Assembly: GCA_001642005.1 (NCBI GenBank)
Contig: LWCA01000255.1
Location: 1 to 36,360, forward strand
DNA: 36,360 nucleotides
Source of the DNA: Intoshia linei
Taxonomy: Eukaryota > Orthonectida > Rhopaluridae
Reading direction: 5' to 3'
Shown here: in pieces, positions 1 through 11,299 of the stretch
Layout of the letters: every line of letters starts with the position of its first letter
How positions within the stretch are numbered: the stretch's first letter is position 1
Notes under the pieces: model-generated
Database searches by the model: none
What the model was told of the DNA's origin: nothing
Seen by the model: only the letters and a program-made list of their open reading frames with translations
Translations under genes and position numbers: made by a program

Positions 1-45
1 TATTCAAAGTATTTTGTTAAAATTTATTTAAAACCGTGACTATAT

Positions 46-1369
46 TTTTAATTTATTAGACATAATGTGTGTATAATATTAAAAATAAAATAAAAACAGT
101 CCAATCCTAAAAATTGTCATAAATAGCATAAATTCCAGAAAAAATAAAATTAAGAAACCTATTTTGTCATTTTCAATGTGATGACATATATTCAGTATCA
201 ATTTAATAAATAAATCCTAAAAATTGTCATAAATAGCATAAATTCCAGAAAAAATAAAATTATAAACAATTTTGTCATTTTCAATGTGATGACATATTCA
301 GTACCAATTTAATAAATAAATGTGATTAAAAATACCAATTGTGTATCAATAATTATTTGAATCTTCAACTTTATAAATATTTCAGTCGAATTTTACCATT
401 ATTGCAAAGGATTGTAATATAAAAATGATTAATGTTAAAAATGTGTCCATATTTTTGGCCTTTCTTCTTGTGAATGTTACTTTTCTTTTTGGCATTTTCA
501 AACAATGAGTATAACAATAACATGTTTTAAGTTAAATTAAATTAGTATAAAACTTTTATAAATTCGCTGCCGTAGTTTAATTTAGATGTGTTCAAAATGT
601 TTGGAAAATGAAAATTTGAAATTTAAAAATTGCGAAGAAATGAATTATATAGATTTTCACCCATATCTCTTTATTGGAAATGTGTAGACATACAATGCAC
701 ATTTTCAATTTTTGATTTTAATCGAAATATTTGAAAATTATTGGTTGATAATATATTAAAAATTATTTTTCACCCGGGAATGCGGAGATTTCTGGGGTTG
801 AAATTTTGTATTTATATTAACTGGAATAAGCTCTATCAGATAATTTTTTTTTTAATTTTAGGACTTAATTATTTCACATTTTTTGTTTTAATAAAATATT
901 TTAGAAAAAAAATATATAAACACTAAAATGCTTTTTTGACCGTGAAGTTGTCACTTATTCGGATTGAAATTTTTTACGTGTGTTAACAGTATACAACTGT
1001 AGCACCTGTAAATTTTTTGAAATTCTAGGGCCGTTTTCAAAAAAAAAGGAAGGGGAATTTATGGTTTTGGCCCTGAAGATATATTTTTTGTAAATTTATG
1101 ATAATGTTTATGATTTTAAAATCCGCATCAGCGTATATATTTTTTTAAATTTTCCAACTCGTTTGATTTTTAAAAAGAGGGACAACTGGGGTTTTTGACC
1201 CGTAAGATGTGAAATTGGGAGGTTGAAATATATCTTAATACACGTCCCGAAAAAAACTGTAATTGAAATGCGGTCTTTAAAAAATTCTAAGACGGATAAT
1301 TATTTAAATAAAGCATAACACACAGACACACACAAATAAAAATCGCGTAGCTTTTTATATAAGTTAGGA
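46..1369 (-). mobile_element. Helitron-like non-coding repeat, copy A (about 1.3 kb)
   Basis: Reverse-oriented copy of a family also present at 19304, 26877, 30329 and 31372. Read on the minus strand it begins TCCTAACTTATATAA near 1369, then a GCTACGCGATT motif and a TGTGTG stretch, and runs for about 1.3 kb. The shared end sequence TCCTWACTTATATAA, no terminal inverted repeat and no coding capacity suggest a non-autonomous Helitron, but a 3' CTRR hairpin was not identified. The base before the 5' TC is A in four of five copies, as Helitron insertion between A and T predicts; this copy has G. The lower limit is approximate. Confidence 0.6.
103..318. repeat. Two-copy direct repeat, period about 110 bp
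   Basis: Two near-identical units start at 103 and 213 with the same bases (AATCCTAAAAATTGTCATAA). They differ by a few substitutions and small indels near their middles. They lie at the 3' end of Helitron-like copy A; related single-unit sequence is seen at the corresponding end of copies B (near 19930) and E (near 32370-32460), so this is a tandem duplication private to copy A. Confidence 0.85.
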
Positions 1370-1765
1370 CTATATGGAAAGAAATTATGAGATTCACATC
1401 TAATAATTATTGAATGAAATTGACTTTAATTAAAGAGATTCTACTTGTATATAATAAAACATAATTTGTGATAAAGTGATAATTTGATACGTAAATACCT
1501 TTTGAAGTAGTTTTATAAAAATTTGCTACTATTTTTTACGAAATTTTATATTTCAAAACCAATGACCTAAGGACTAGGGTAACACATTGGCATTAACGAA
1601 TTGCATAGTAGTTCAAAAAATTTACCAATTCTTGAATATATAATACATTAAAATATACTTTGATTCAATTGTTGATCCAATCGTATAAAAAGGATTTTGA
1701 ACCACATCAGAATATAGAGAATGTATTAAAGTGAACATCTATTAAAAAATTATTATATAATAGAC
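1370..1765. other. AT-rich intergenic sequence, nothing recognised
   Basis: No open frame, RNA gene or recognisable repeat end was found here on either strand. Confidence 0.5.
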
Positions 1766-2181
1766 CAATAGTTCCCATATTTTAAAACGAACGGACCGCC
1801 TTCCGAAAAAATATTTTCGCGGAATTTTTAATTTTTATTATGTAAATGATATAAAGGTATATAGGTGCTGTACAATAAAGTAGGGTGGTGAAGTTATCGC
1901 AAACCAAGAATCAAATTTATATTTTTAATTAAAGAATTGCACTATTTTTGAACAAAATACTATTTTGAAAATAGTATAACTATAATAATATTTTTTTGAG
2001 TTTTTGTTTGTTAAAAATCTATAAAAAAGTTAGAGATAATTTTTTTATAAAAATACTTAGTTCTAGAATGTCAAATGGAAATTTAAATTGTCTATTTATA
2101 CTAAATTGATTAAGTTTTGTTTCTCAGTAATTCCGTTGCGGAGTCCCCCTCATATTTCACGGTCCCCATTTGGGAATCACT
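1766..2181. mobile_element. Probable degenerate hAT-type MITE
   Basis: The left end (CAATAGTTCCCATATT) and the right end (TTTGGGAATCACTG) are imperfect inverted matches of the common hAT terminus CAGTGNTTCCCA. Next to both ends are G+C-richer stretches (GGACCGCC, GGAGTCCCCC) that stand out from the A+T background. No clear 8-bp target duplication was found, so the ends are uncertain. Confidence 0.4.
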
Positions 2182-4008
2182 GATTTACTACACATTCAAG
2201 TTTTTAAAAAAATCTAGAAAAATACTCGATTGATGGAAACACTCGTATCCTGAATTTGGCTTTGTTGTATTAATAATAAGAAGGTGGTTTTTGTGTTTGT
2301 TATATAAGTGTATCTAAAATTTCATTAATACATTACATATATAACTTTAAACTATAAAGTTTAGATATTATTATATATTTTTTTTCATTCATTATTAAGA
2401 TATTGTCTCAAAAAGTTTATTAACCGTTTCTCTATTTTACTAATTTTTAGAATGATTACACATGCTAACATTGTCTTTGTTATTCATACAATTACAAATT
2501 TTTTTAAAGGATAAAGATCAAGGTTAAACCGTTTTGAAAACCTTTTTTAGATTTTTAAAATATGAAACATTACACTTTGAATTCTTCTGTGGTAGCTATA
2601 CATCCCACGTATAATTGACGTCGTATATTGTTACGATTCGTGGTGTCCAATTCGTTTATTTTAGGGATGTAATCATGAACACTGGGTTCAAAATTTCGAT
2701 GAAATATTTTGTTCCATATAATTTCCCTCTATATATTTTTATTAACAATTAATTATTGACAATAATGACAAAATAATAAATTTAACTTGTTGACTTATAA
2801 GATCTAACTGTATTTAAATTTTGTGTATTTTTAAATATATTTTTATTATGGACTATAATTTTTTCATAAACGCTCAAAATCGTTTCACAAATTAGATTCA
2901 AAAATTATATATAGTATTCTATACTTTTTTGTATTTTAAAAAGTTAACAACCTTTGGATTCAATATATGCAAGCTTAAGACTAAATTTTCAGTCATTTAA
3001 TATCTTCCTGTAAATTCCACCAGTTGGTATATTTGTTTAGTATGAATAATCACAAATGCTTTGAGATAAATGAGACTATGTCAATTGACTCAATATTGGT
3101 AACAATTTATTTCTTATATTTCAACATATGTTTATTGTAATACGTGTTTATTTAAGATTAGTACATAAATTATTATTAATTAATTGTACCATGTATATTC
3201 AATCATGTAATTTAAATGTACTGATTTATACATACATACAAAATGGATAATTTCTTATTTACATCTAATATTATATTAAGTTACCAACTACACAAATTAG
3301 AGACTTAATATTGTTTAATTTGATTAGTTTTTAAATGTGCATTATATTATATTTATTATTATTTTATTTCTTTGTTTTAGTTTTTATTCGCCTGGAAAAG
3401 TAAAAGTACTTAGCAAAAAACATGAAATAAGTTGATAAGTACCTGTGTGTATTTTATGATAAAATTTTTATCATTTCTATAAAATTGAAAAAAAGGTGAT
3501 CACTGCACTCTTAATAAATATTTAAATAAATTGAGACTTTTAACAATGTCCCTTGATTTTTCCAATAATTAAATTTAAAATTTAATAAACGCCTATTAAT
3601 AAGTAACCCTCCTATTTATATAAATAATATATTGTATTATCCTTGAAATTGCTACAATCATTTATTAAAAATGATTTTGACATCTTACTTGATAAATGAA
3701 ATATATTATGCTCCCATTTTAATACATCATATTTCATCATTGAATATTTTAACTCATTTTTAACTAACTGTTCATGTCATACTTGTTTTATTACTAAAAT
3801 TTGGTTAAATTTCATTGCATTATAAAAAATATCAATAAGGAGATTCTAAAAATGAAAAAAAATTAGCCATCAAATTAATATGCAAATGTATTATTGTGCA
3901 TTTTGTTTATTGTTTTATTCCATCATTTCTCTAAAATCAAAATTATCCAGGATTAAGCATATACAAATCAACAAATTAAATGAATCGGTAATTTCACTAT
4001 ACATTGCT
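2182..4008. other. AT-rich intergenic sequence, nothing recognised
   Basis: About 1.8 kb without a supported gene. Short open stretches exist, but none has flanking splice signals with consistent phase or recognisable protein content. It may hold introns or 5' exons of the downstream FN3 gene that I could not detect. Confidence 0.4.
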
Positions 4009-4275
4009 TAAAGCTGAACCTACCCATCTCAAGGCCACCGAAAATGAAAAATAGACTCAAAATAATTTCCCAAACACTGTCCAATGTCATATAACCCCTA
4101 ATTACCTATCCGAGGTTCTTGACTTGATATTTTAAATTAAATACACAAAATAGTTGTCATTCAAGAAAATTTTTTTACCAGTTTGAAAAGATGATGCACT
4201 CATTTTACCAAAATTTAGTCGAGGAACCAAAGCGCGAGTCCCTGTGGCTGCGTAAAGTAGATTTGACAATTTTAC
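4009..4275. mobile_element. Degenerate MITE of the GCCGAACC family
   Basis: It begins with AAAGCTGAACCTACCC and shares its internal order with the element at about 8577-8840: an ACAAAATAGTTG block, then TTTTACCA/TTTTACCG, then a closing ATTTTACGG. Both relate by their GAACC termini to the intact 265-bp element at 7088. No target duplication is visible. Confidence 0.45.
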
Positions 4276-4640
4276 GGCACACTACTCATTATGTACTTCT
4301 ATTGCCGACCATCGAACAGCTAACAGTAGTAAAATATAAAATATTATTAATTATAAGCTAAAAAGCAATATTCTGAAATTTTGTTAAACCGTTAAAAAAA
4401 ATTGAACCTCTGTTTTTATTTCTAAACACGAGTATGTAAATTAAATGGTAATTATAATAAATTTACATGTCAGTTTAATCAGCAAAAATCTCATTAATCA
4501 TTTAAAATGAAAAGTTTATTTAAAAATGTAATTTGATAAACCTTGTGTATATTTAAAATGTACATTGTAGAATTTTTGTATATAGTATTAAATTGACATT
4601 TTGATTTGTTTTCAATTTAAATTACTAATTTTTCTTAAAC

Positions 4641-5290
4641 CAGCGGTCTCAAATGGTGGTATTGAGATCCATAAGGGGTAGCAAAAATTATTTTAAAATT
4701 TTAAAATTAAATTAAAATTATTCCATTCAATCGTATATTGTTATTATCTGACCGTGTCGATCGTAAATCGAATAAAAAATAAGAATATAAATTTGATCGC
4801 GAATCGAGTTATATGATGACGTTATGCAACTCATTAAATGACATTGCATGTACCGTCGGTATAGCCCTGAAAAACTCAAATTCTGAAACTGAAAAATAGA
4901 TAAAAACACGCTCTGGAAAAACTGTATTAGAAATTGGGTTTTGTTTAAATTCTACAACTGTTTATTTTTTAAATATACGGTCACACAGACATTCAATTTT
5001 ATATAAGTAAAGCATTACGATTAAATGTTAAATTTTAAAAGGAAATGCAAAATTTGTCTTCGTCATTTGACTAAAATGTTAAAATTATTTCCTTAAATTT
5101 TTAATTAAAACAACATACAAAAGTACTTAATTTTTTTAATAGAATTATTGGTTCTGAGTAAATTCTTGAAAAAAATTGAGAAACACTGAATATATAAAAT
5201 GTCATACATCTAAAAATATGTCATTTTTTTACATTGAATGATAATTCATTATTATAGAATAACAATTTAAAAAAAATGTGGGAACCACTA
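4641..5290. mobile_element. hAT-type element, non-coding, with degenerate 8-bp target duplication
   Basis: The left terminus CAGCGGTCTCAAA and right terminus TGGGAACCACTA are inverted versions of the hAT end. The flanking octamers TCTTAAAC (4633-4640) and TCTTAGGC (5291-5298) agree at six of eight positions, as expected for an old 8-bp duplication. The interior carries a piece related to the Helitron-like repeat (around 4860-4930), so it is probably a composite. It lies just upstream of the first FN3 exon and could hide or have replaced earlier exons. Confidence 0.55.
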
Positions 5291-5384
5291 TCTTAGGCCA
5301 CACTAAACAGTACATTTGTCTATGATAATCACTCATTTCAATCTTCTTGACAAATATAAAATTACTATATACATTTACGTTTAG

Positions 5385-8300
5385 TTTATTCAAGTAGATT
5401 GGTCAAATGTAAGAGAAAACGAAAAGTGCATCAAAAAATATATTTTGATAATAAAGTCAAATAAACGACGACAAAATCACGCAATTTTTGGGAGCAGGGA
5501 CAATGAAACTATTATGGTGAATTTACACGGGATAAAAAATTTTACACTACGTGTTAAATGCCCTAAGACAAAACAAAGATCCAAGAAATTTAAATTTTTT
5601 CAAATAAAGAAAATAAAAGCAAACAAAAACAATAAAAACAATCACAACATGAAAAAGAAGAATTATGTAAATTCTAAAAAGAACCATAATCATCAAGGTA
5701 TAAAATGAAAATATAAATATCATAAGCCTTATAAAAACAGTTAAATTTTAAAAATTGACAAATGACATGATGTATAAACAAAAAAATTAAAATAAATTTA
5801 AAATTGACATGGCGCCTTAAATATTCACCTTTTAATCTTGCATAATCATTATGATAATGTATTTATATAGCATCAAAAAGTCAAATAAATTTAAATGATT
5901 TAAAGTATACTGTTTTATATACATCTGAGATTCTGAGTGGATTTTTTGATATTCTTAAACAATGTAAAATTTAGATTATTTACCACCAAACATTCATAAC
6001 ATATATGCAAATTCGGAATCACCAAGCTCAATTATGTTGTCCTGGAGTAGTCTACATTATGATAATCATTCAAAGCGTCGTCGAAGAAATATCAACGAAA
6101 TTGACGGCTACATTATTGGTTATGGTCAAGGTATAGCAGATGCCTGTTGGCGTTATCTTCCAAAGAACGTAGACAACTATACTATAAACAAATTGAGTAC
6201 AATATTTTAAAACAATTTTTAGCATTAAATTATTATTAGAACCAAATACAAAGTATGTATTATCAATTAGGGCATTTAGAAATGATATAAAAGGAAGAGT
6301 AACATACCTTATCGTTACAACACAAGATTCAAATCTAGGTACATTATGCAATTAAAATAAAGTTTATGGCGATATTATAATATCACAATATTGGCGCTTA
6401 ATTTTTTTAAATCTTAATTTAAATATCATATCGATAGTGCACGATTAGATACTAATATGATAGTTTTTATCAAAAAAAATCCTAGTTATGAATAGGGCGG
6501 TCAAAAGTTCATAACGTTAATAAGTATGGAATTAAAAAAATTATGATACATCAATATCAATATTATGTATATTAATGTAAAGATATTGAGTCAATTAGTT
6601 CAAACAAATATAATTATAGTTAAAGTATAATTTAAGTTTCTTCAATTTTGTTTGTCAATAGAATCGTGTTGCCTGATTGGTTTCCTAGGATTAAGTTTAT
6701 TTACTGGTTCGGCTGTGATATTGGTAATATTATTACTATTAATTATTAATAGTAATAATTTTTTAATTAATTTAATTATATAATTAAAATTTTATAAAGT
6801 TAAAAAAATTACATTTTTATTTCAAAGGTAAACTTCAATTTAGTTTTAATTATTCCAATTGTAATATATTTTTAAAAGAGTGAATGCAGTACAAATTTGT
6901 AACCAAATAAATTAAAATTGCGAAATAGAAGTTTACAGTTATTAAATTGAATTTTATACCCTGTAATTTAAATGTTAATAAAATTTTTTTTATCGGTTAA
7001 TAAATTACATAAATTGTTTTTATTTCATTTAAATGTTAAAAAAATTGCTCTAGTTATGAAATATCATAAAAATATAGATATCATAATCAGTGCCGAACCT
7101 ATCGTACCCGATATCCTCTTCGCAGTCATCTACGTAATTTTTGTAAATAGGACGCATCGTTTTTCCAAATTGAGCATTAAAAAAATTACATTATTGAATA
7201 TCATTATATGGTGTATTAAATTTTAAATTTCACGTAAAAAGTCTTGGATGGATTGCTAAGGACTACATCATATTTCGCCACATTTGATAAAAAAATTTTA
7301 AGGGCCTATTTTTAATTTTCTGGTGGTTTCCAGTTTACTAGGTTCGGCTCTGATCATAATTATAATGATTTTAAAAAAAATGAAAAATAAAAGTAAAATT
7401 GATACATGAATAAATTGTACAATATTGTAGACAACCAACAAAATTTGATAAAACACAAAATTCTCACACCACGAAGTGTGTGGATGAGCTGGCCTCACAA
7501 TATTATAAAAATCGTAAAACCAAAAAAAGGTTATTACAAAAGATGGAGTCGATCGAGTCATAGAATACAACTGGAAAATTTAAAATTGAAAAATAAAAAA
7601 TACAAAATTTCTTATAAAAATTTCAACGGTAAACAAAATTATGCAATTGTTGCTAGAGGAAATAATATTGTACTAAACAATTTGGCGCCATTTACTAAAT
7701 ATATCATTACAATATGCCAGGATCAAAGTGAATTTGTGTATCATGATGTGAATAATTGCATTCAAAATTATACAATAACGACTGATCCAGATTGTATTTT
7801 TATCATGAAATTACACATTTAATTTTAGTGCCCAGTGATTCTCCATCTCATTTAGATGTTAAATTATTACAGAATGGTATTTTGCAAATTTTTTGGAATG
7901 AGTGCATTTTTCCAAATGGACAAGTTTTGAGTAATTTTATTTGATTAATTTAATATGTCGATTGGTGTCATTTTACGAATTTGTAAGATTACAACATAAA
8001 AATTTTGTGATAAATAATAAAAATACAATTTATAAATAATTTCATCTAAAAAACGTTGGATATTGGCATCTCAAACTAGATCAGTGGCTTCCAAACTAAT
8101 TTCGTCTATCGCCCCTTTTTAGTAATATATTTTTTTAATTTATAATTATATTAAATTAAATTATAATTTAAAAATTTAGACTATATAATACATTTCCAAA
8201 AACTAAAGGATAATAAAACAAAATTTACAGAAAACGAAATTTCAAATTTTGACATAATTAGTGTATCTGGGAATGATAATTCGGCAATTATAGCGCCAGT

Positions 8301-8424
8301 TGATTCTAAATCAAATTATACATTTGCAATAGAAATGAAAAATACAGTCGGCTATAGCCCTATATCCAAATTTTATACATTTGATTTATCAAAATATAAC
8401 AATTACACTATACAACATAATTAA
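5385..8424 (+). CDS. Frazzled/DCC/neogenin-like fibronectin type III protein, partial (six 3' exons)
   Basis: Six exons join in phase: 5385-5697, 5975-6196, 6240-6338, 7431-7793, 7829-7930 and 8180-8424, giving 447 residues. Introns are 277, 43, 1092, 35 and 249 nt, all phase 1, the usual phase for FN3 modules. Residues 1-50 are the end of an FN3 domain (FIQVDWSNV then a KYILIIK strand), followed by a Lys/Asn-rich linker to 104. Three FN3 domains follow: about 105-212 (PSSIMLSW, IDGYIIGYG, LKPNTKYVLSIRAF), 213-333 (TPRSVWMSW, LNNLAPFTKY) and 333-440 (PNGQVLNYIIHF, NTVGYSP). The order of a GYxIGYG domain, an SVxxxW domain and an SPSxLxV domain matches the distal FN3 array of DCC-family netrin receptors. 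The frame stops after the last domain with no membrane segment or cytoplasmic tail. The 5' exons were not found. It may be a truncated paralogue or a secreted form. Confidence 0.72.
6197..6239 (+). other. Ultrashort intron (43 nt) in the FN3 gene
   Basis: GT at 6197-6198 and AG at 6238-6239. Removing it joins a split lysine codon (A|AA) and restores the FN3 E-F strand motif LKPNTKYVLS. The earlier AG at 6225-6226 would put the downstream exon in a frame with an immediate stop, so the later AG is the acceptor. Confidence 0.8.
7088..7352. mobile_element. Intact 265-bp hAT-type MITE with perfect 8-bp target duplication
   Basis: Terminal inverted repeats are CAGTGCCGAACCTA (left) and TAGGTTCGGCTCTG (right), with one mismatch in 14 bp. 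It is flanked on both sides by the identical octamer ATCATAAT (7080-7087 and 7353-7360). It has no coding capacity. It sits in the 1092-nt intron of the FN3 gene. Related degenerate copies lie near 4009, 8577 and 17797. Confidence 0.9.
8092..8114. other. Isolated hAT terminus (CAGTGGCTTCCAAACT)
   Basis: Single hAT-like end inside the last intron of the FN3 gene, with no partner end found nearby. The same terminus type occurs alone at 29003 (CAGTGGTTCCCAAACTT). Confidence 0.4.
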
Positions 8425-8576
8425 AAAAAGTTATTAATAAATTCTGTATCTGGCAAAAAACTTTTTCATTGCATGTATAAGGTTGTCAAACTTCATTTAA
8501 TTTATTTACAATTTGTTAAATCAATAGACGACCTCTATTAGAGGTCAAGAGATTATTTTATAATTGCATCACAATA

Positions 8577-8840
8577 GAGCCGAACCCACGGTACTCGAGG
8601 ACCCGAAAGTCAAAAATAGACCATTAACAATTTTTTCGCAGACGATGAATAATGCCATATTCTCTCTAGTCTCGAATTACAGTTTAAATTTGATACAAAA
8701 TAGTTGATATTAAAAAATATAATTTTAAATGTTAATTTGGAAAAATGAGAACAATATTTTACTAAAATTTTACCGAAGCCCGAAGAAATGTATTGGGTGA
8801 GATAGGTTCGACTTTGCGTAACATTTTATCATTTTACGGT
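8577..8840. mobile_element. Degenerate MITE of the GCCGAACC family
   Basis: The left end is TAGAGCCGAACCC; an inverted GGTTCGACTTTG lies at 8806-8817. Sequence shared with the copy near 4009 continues to ATTTTACGG. The flanks do not give a clean duplication. It lies about 150 bp past the stop codon of the FN3 gene. Confidence 0.5.
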
Positions 8841-8937
8841 CAGGTTCACATATATCACTCTTCAATCATTGTCAAAATATCTAGGGGTTATTAGTCCAGA
8901 AAAATTAAAATTGTTGTTATATATATATGTTAATAAG

Positions 8938-9071
8938 CATGTCTTATATTCGCTCTTGAGTCAAGATCTGATATTATAAATTTTATTAATGGATTAAAAA
9001 GTGCTTCTATTGAATCTTTGTCAAGTTTTATTTTTTTAAATAACGTATTAATTTATCTGAGTACATTTAAG
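8938..9071 (+). CDS. Candidate isolated coding exon, unrecognised
   Basis: A 44-codon open stretch begins after an AG at 8936-8937 and ends in AAG at a strong donor (GTATGT) at 9072. The encoded peptide starts CLIFALESRSDIINF and ends FIFLNNVLIYLSTFK. Its composition is more protein-like than random AT-rich frames: balanced E, R, D and S, helical character. No partner exon was found on either side and I recognise no family. It may be a transposon remnant or chance. Confidence 0.25.
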
Positions 9072-9556
9072 GTATGTCTGTAATTTAGGGCATGTTGAAT
9101 ACTATTTTATGGCATGATTCAAAATTTAAATTATTAAAAAAATAAAAACTTCCATCTCAACTAAGCAAGTTCAAATATAAACTTTATTAAAAATGACAAG
9201 TTGGAGGCTAGCTGGAATCAAGTAATTTTATTAATTAATGACTAATTTATCAGTATTAATTTCAAGATAAAATTATACATTAAAATATAATATTATTGAG
9301 GTCAAATAAATATTATTTAAATGATGTTTATTTGGGTTTTTAACCTTTCATTGAATATGCCAAAGGCTCCTCTCATTTCTTGATATTTAACATTATGCGT
9401 GTGCTAACATTTCTATATTTTCCAACTACTGCATATGAAGTATACATACCGTACCAATTTGTTATGAAGATATAAAAAAATATTAAAAATATAATAAAAA
9501 GTAAAGTAAATTTTTTGATTTTTTTGGAGAATATACTTGAAAAATATGCGCAGGTA

Positions 9557-10138
9557 CAGGGTGTACCGTTTAGAACAGTGCACTTGTTAAAACATTTCAT
9601 ATTATGAGTGCACTGACAAAATAAAGAACAAATCAACTGTATAAAAACAAGTTCATATTAATTTTTTTAAATGTTAACCACGATGAAAGAATAATTCTTG
9701 TCGAGCTATTAATCGAGTTTAAAACATGTCATACTTCATTAATATCCATGAATTGGTTAAATCAAAAATTCGACGAAAAAATAATATCAAAAAGTATATG
9801 GTCATCAAAGTCTCCTGATCTAACGCCATGTGATTTTTATTTGTGGGGTAAAATAAAATCTAAAATTTATAAAAATTCCTCTTCAAATATAGAATCTGTA
9901 AAAACCAATATCATTAACAGTATTAACTCAATTAGCAATCAAGAATTATCTAATGTTTTCAACAATTTCATTAACCGCTTTGAACATTTCTTTTAAATTA
10001 AATAATTTTAAGTTTCTAACTTTTACTTTAGATAAATATTCAAATAATTTTATTATTGAGAAATTTAATTGTTACAGTCAAAATGTTTTTTGATAAATTT
10101 CTTATTTTCAACTGCACTGTTTTAAATGGTACACACTG
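9557..10138 (+). mobile_element. Internally deleted mariner-like element with TA target duplication
   Basis: The left end CAGGGTGTACCGTTTAG and right end (inverted, CAGTGTGTACCATTTAA) form terminal repeats of about 30 bp. TA dinucleotides flank them at 9555-9556 and 10139-10140. The element is 582 bp, about half the length of a full mariner. The missing part is internal: a short stretch like the transposase start near 9676 runs in frame straight into the C-terminal third. Confidence 0.85.
9676..9996 (+). pseudogene. Mariner transposase remnant, C-terminal part
   Basis: The frame is open from about 9676 to the stop at 9994-9996. The conserved core WSSKSPDLTPCDFYLWG matches the mariner catalytic-region motif that contains the last acidic residue of the DDE/D triad (SPDLxPxDF). 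The following residues form the usual helical tail. The first two acidic catalytic residues and most of the DNA-binding half are gone, so it cannot be an active transposase. Confidence 0.82.
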
Positions 10139-10188
10139 TATTAAAAATGAAAAAAATAATAATATGAACAATTAATTATAATCTAAAT

Positions 10189-10737
10189 CAGTGGTTCTCA
10201 ACCCGTGTTCCGCGAAATTTAATTGGAGTTCCGTGAAATATAAATGCGATATTTTTTAATTTAAAGTTTTTCTAAATTACTGTTGTATGCAATGAAAAAA
10301 CATCATTTCTCAAATTTAAATCAAATAAGTTTTAATAAAAGTATTATACGTTGTGAGTATGGGAACCTGAAAAATGATGTTAAAAAGTAATAATAATTCA
10401 GATTATCTTTATGAAAAATATTGTAAAGAAGGTGGGTTTTTACTGCCCCAACTATCTTGAAATAATATTAATAAGTTACTTACCTCTTTATAATAATATT
10501 TAACTAAAAAGTTATCTCTCACGGGCCTGGATGCTTAAATGTCTCATTGAGAAGGAAAAATAAATTTCTTTATTAAAAAATTTATGTTTTTAATATTAGA
10601 AGCGTAATTTTTTAATTAAAAATCAAATTGTTTTATATATGCGACATGCGAAAAAAATTTTTGATCGTGCTTTTAGGTGCAGGATTTTTTGAAATTTCAT
10701 AAGGGTTCCGCGCAGTAAAAAAGGTTAAGAAACACTG
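10189..10737. mobile_element. hAT MITE, 549 bp, with perfect 8-bp target duplication
   Basis: The left terminus is CAGTGGTTCTCAACCCGTG and the right terminus GGTTAAGAAACACTG. GTTCCGCG is repeated in inverted sense just inside both ends. The octamer ATCTAAAT flanks both sides exactly (10181-10188 and 10738-10745). The interior is non-coding. Confidence 0.92.
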
Positions 10738-10874
10738 ATCTAAATAATAGAAATACTAAGTATACCAAAATATTATGAAAATGTAATGAATATTGCCTTT
10801 TTAGGGATTTTTTTTACAGATGCAATAGAGTTTAAATCCTATAGCGACTCGTTTTAGACACATTTATTACATTA

Positions 10875-11040
10875 CAAGACGAAAATATGCTAGAACTCGG
10901 TGTTATTGATACGATCTTTTTAATTCGAGATAATTCTCTTGGTGACACTACCTTTTTCGGTCGTATTTGGATATTTCGTTTTGCTTTGATGAGGCATCCA
11001 GCCATTTTTTAATAGTCCCGTGATCCTGGTCTCTAGACAT
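10875..11040 (-). pseudogene. Possible Tc1-like transposase N-terminal remnant
   Basis: This is one of the few G+C-richer stretches nearby. On the minus strand one frame begins MSRDQDHGTIKKWLDA near 11040. An overlapping frame reads IRPKKVVSPRELSRIKKIV, which resembles the RPxKxSPRDxxxIxRIV segment of Tc1-family helix-turn-helix regions. The two frames would need a frameshift to join. Alternatively it is an unrelated decayed exon. Confidence 0.25.
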
Positions 11041-11299
11041 CGATAAATTTGAAGAGTACTATTTCCTTTTGCTAGTAAACCGGAATTTTCATTTTTTTTC
11101 GTTCACGCTTAGTCGCTTTTTAGTCCCATTTACGATTTTCTTAATAAATTGGTACACTTTAAATTTAAAAAAAACGCAATATGTAAATAGAAAGTTTTTT
11201 GGTAACTTAAATACAATATGTAATTGTCATTATAAATTGTATCAATTAAAGGTCACTTCATTACACAAAAATAATATGAGTTTTAAACATTTTTAAAGT

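Noticed and set aside
741-926. Plus-strand 61-codon frame rich in Phe/Ile/Lys
   Set aside because: Lies in Helitron-like copy A and is not conserved in copies B or E.
4727-4909. Minus-strand 60-codon frame
   Set aside because: Inside the non-coding hAT element at 4641-5290; no transposase similarity.
6070-6351. Minus-strand 93-codon frame
   Set aside because: Antisense of FN3 exons 5975-6196 and 6240-6338.
7298-7570. Minus-strand 90-codon frame
   Set aside because: Overlaps the MITE end and the FN3 exon at 7431-7793; no independent support.
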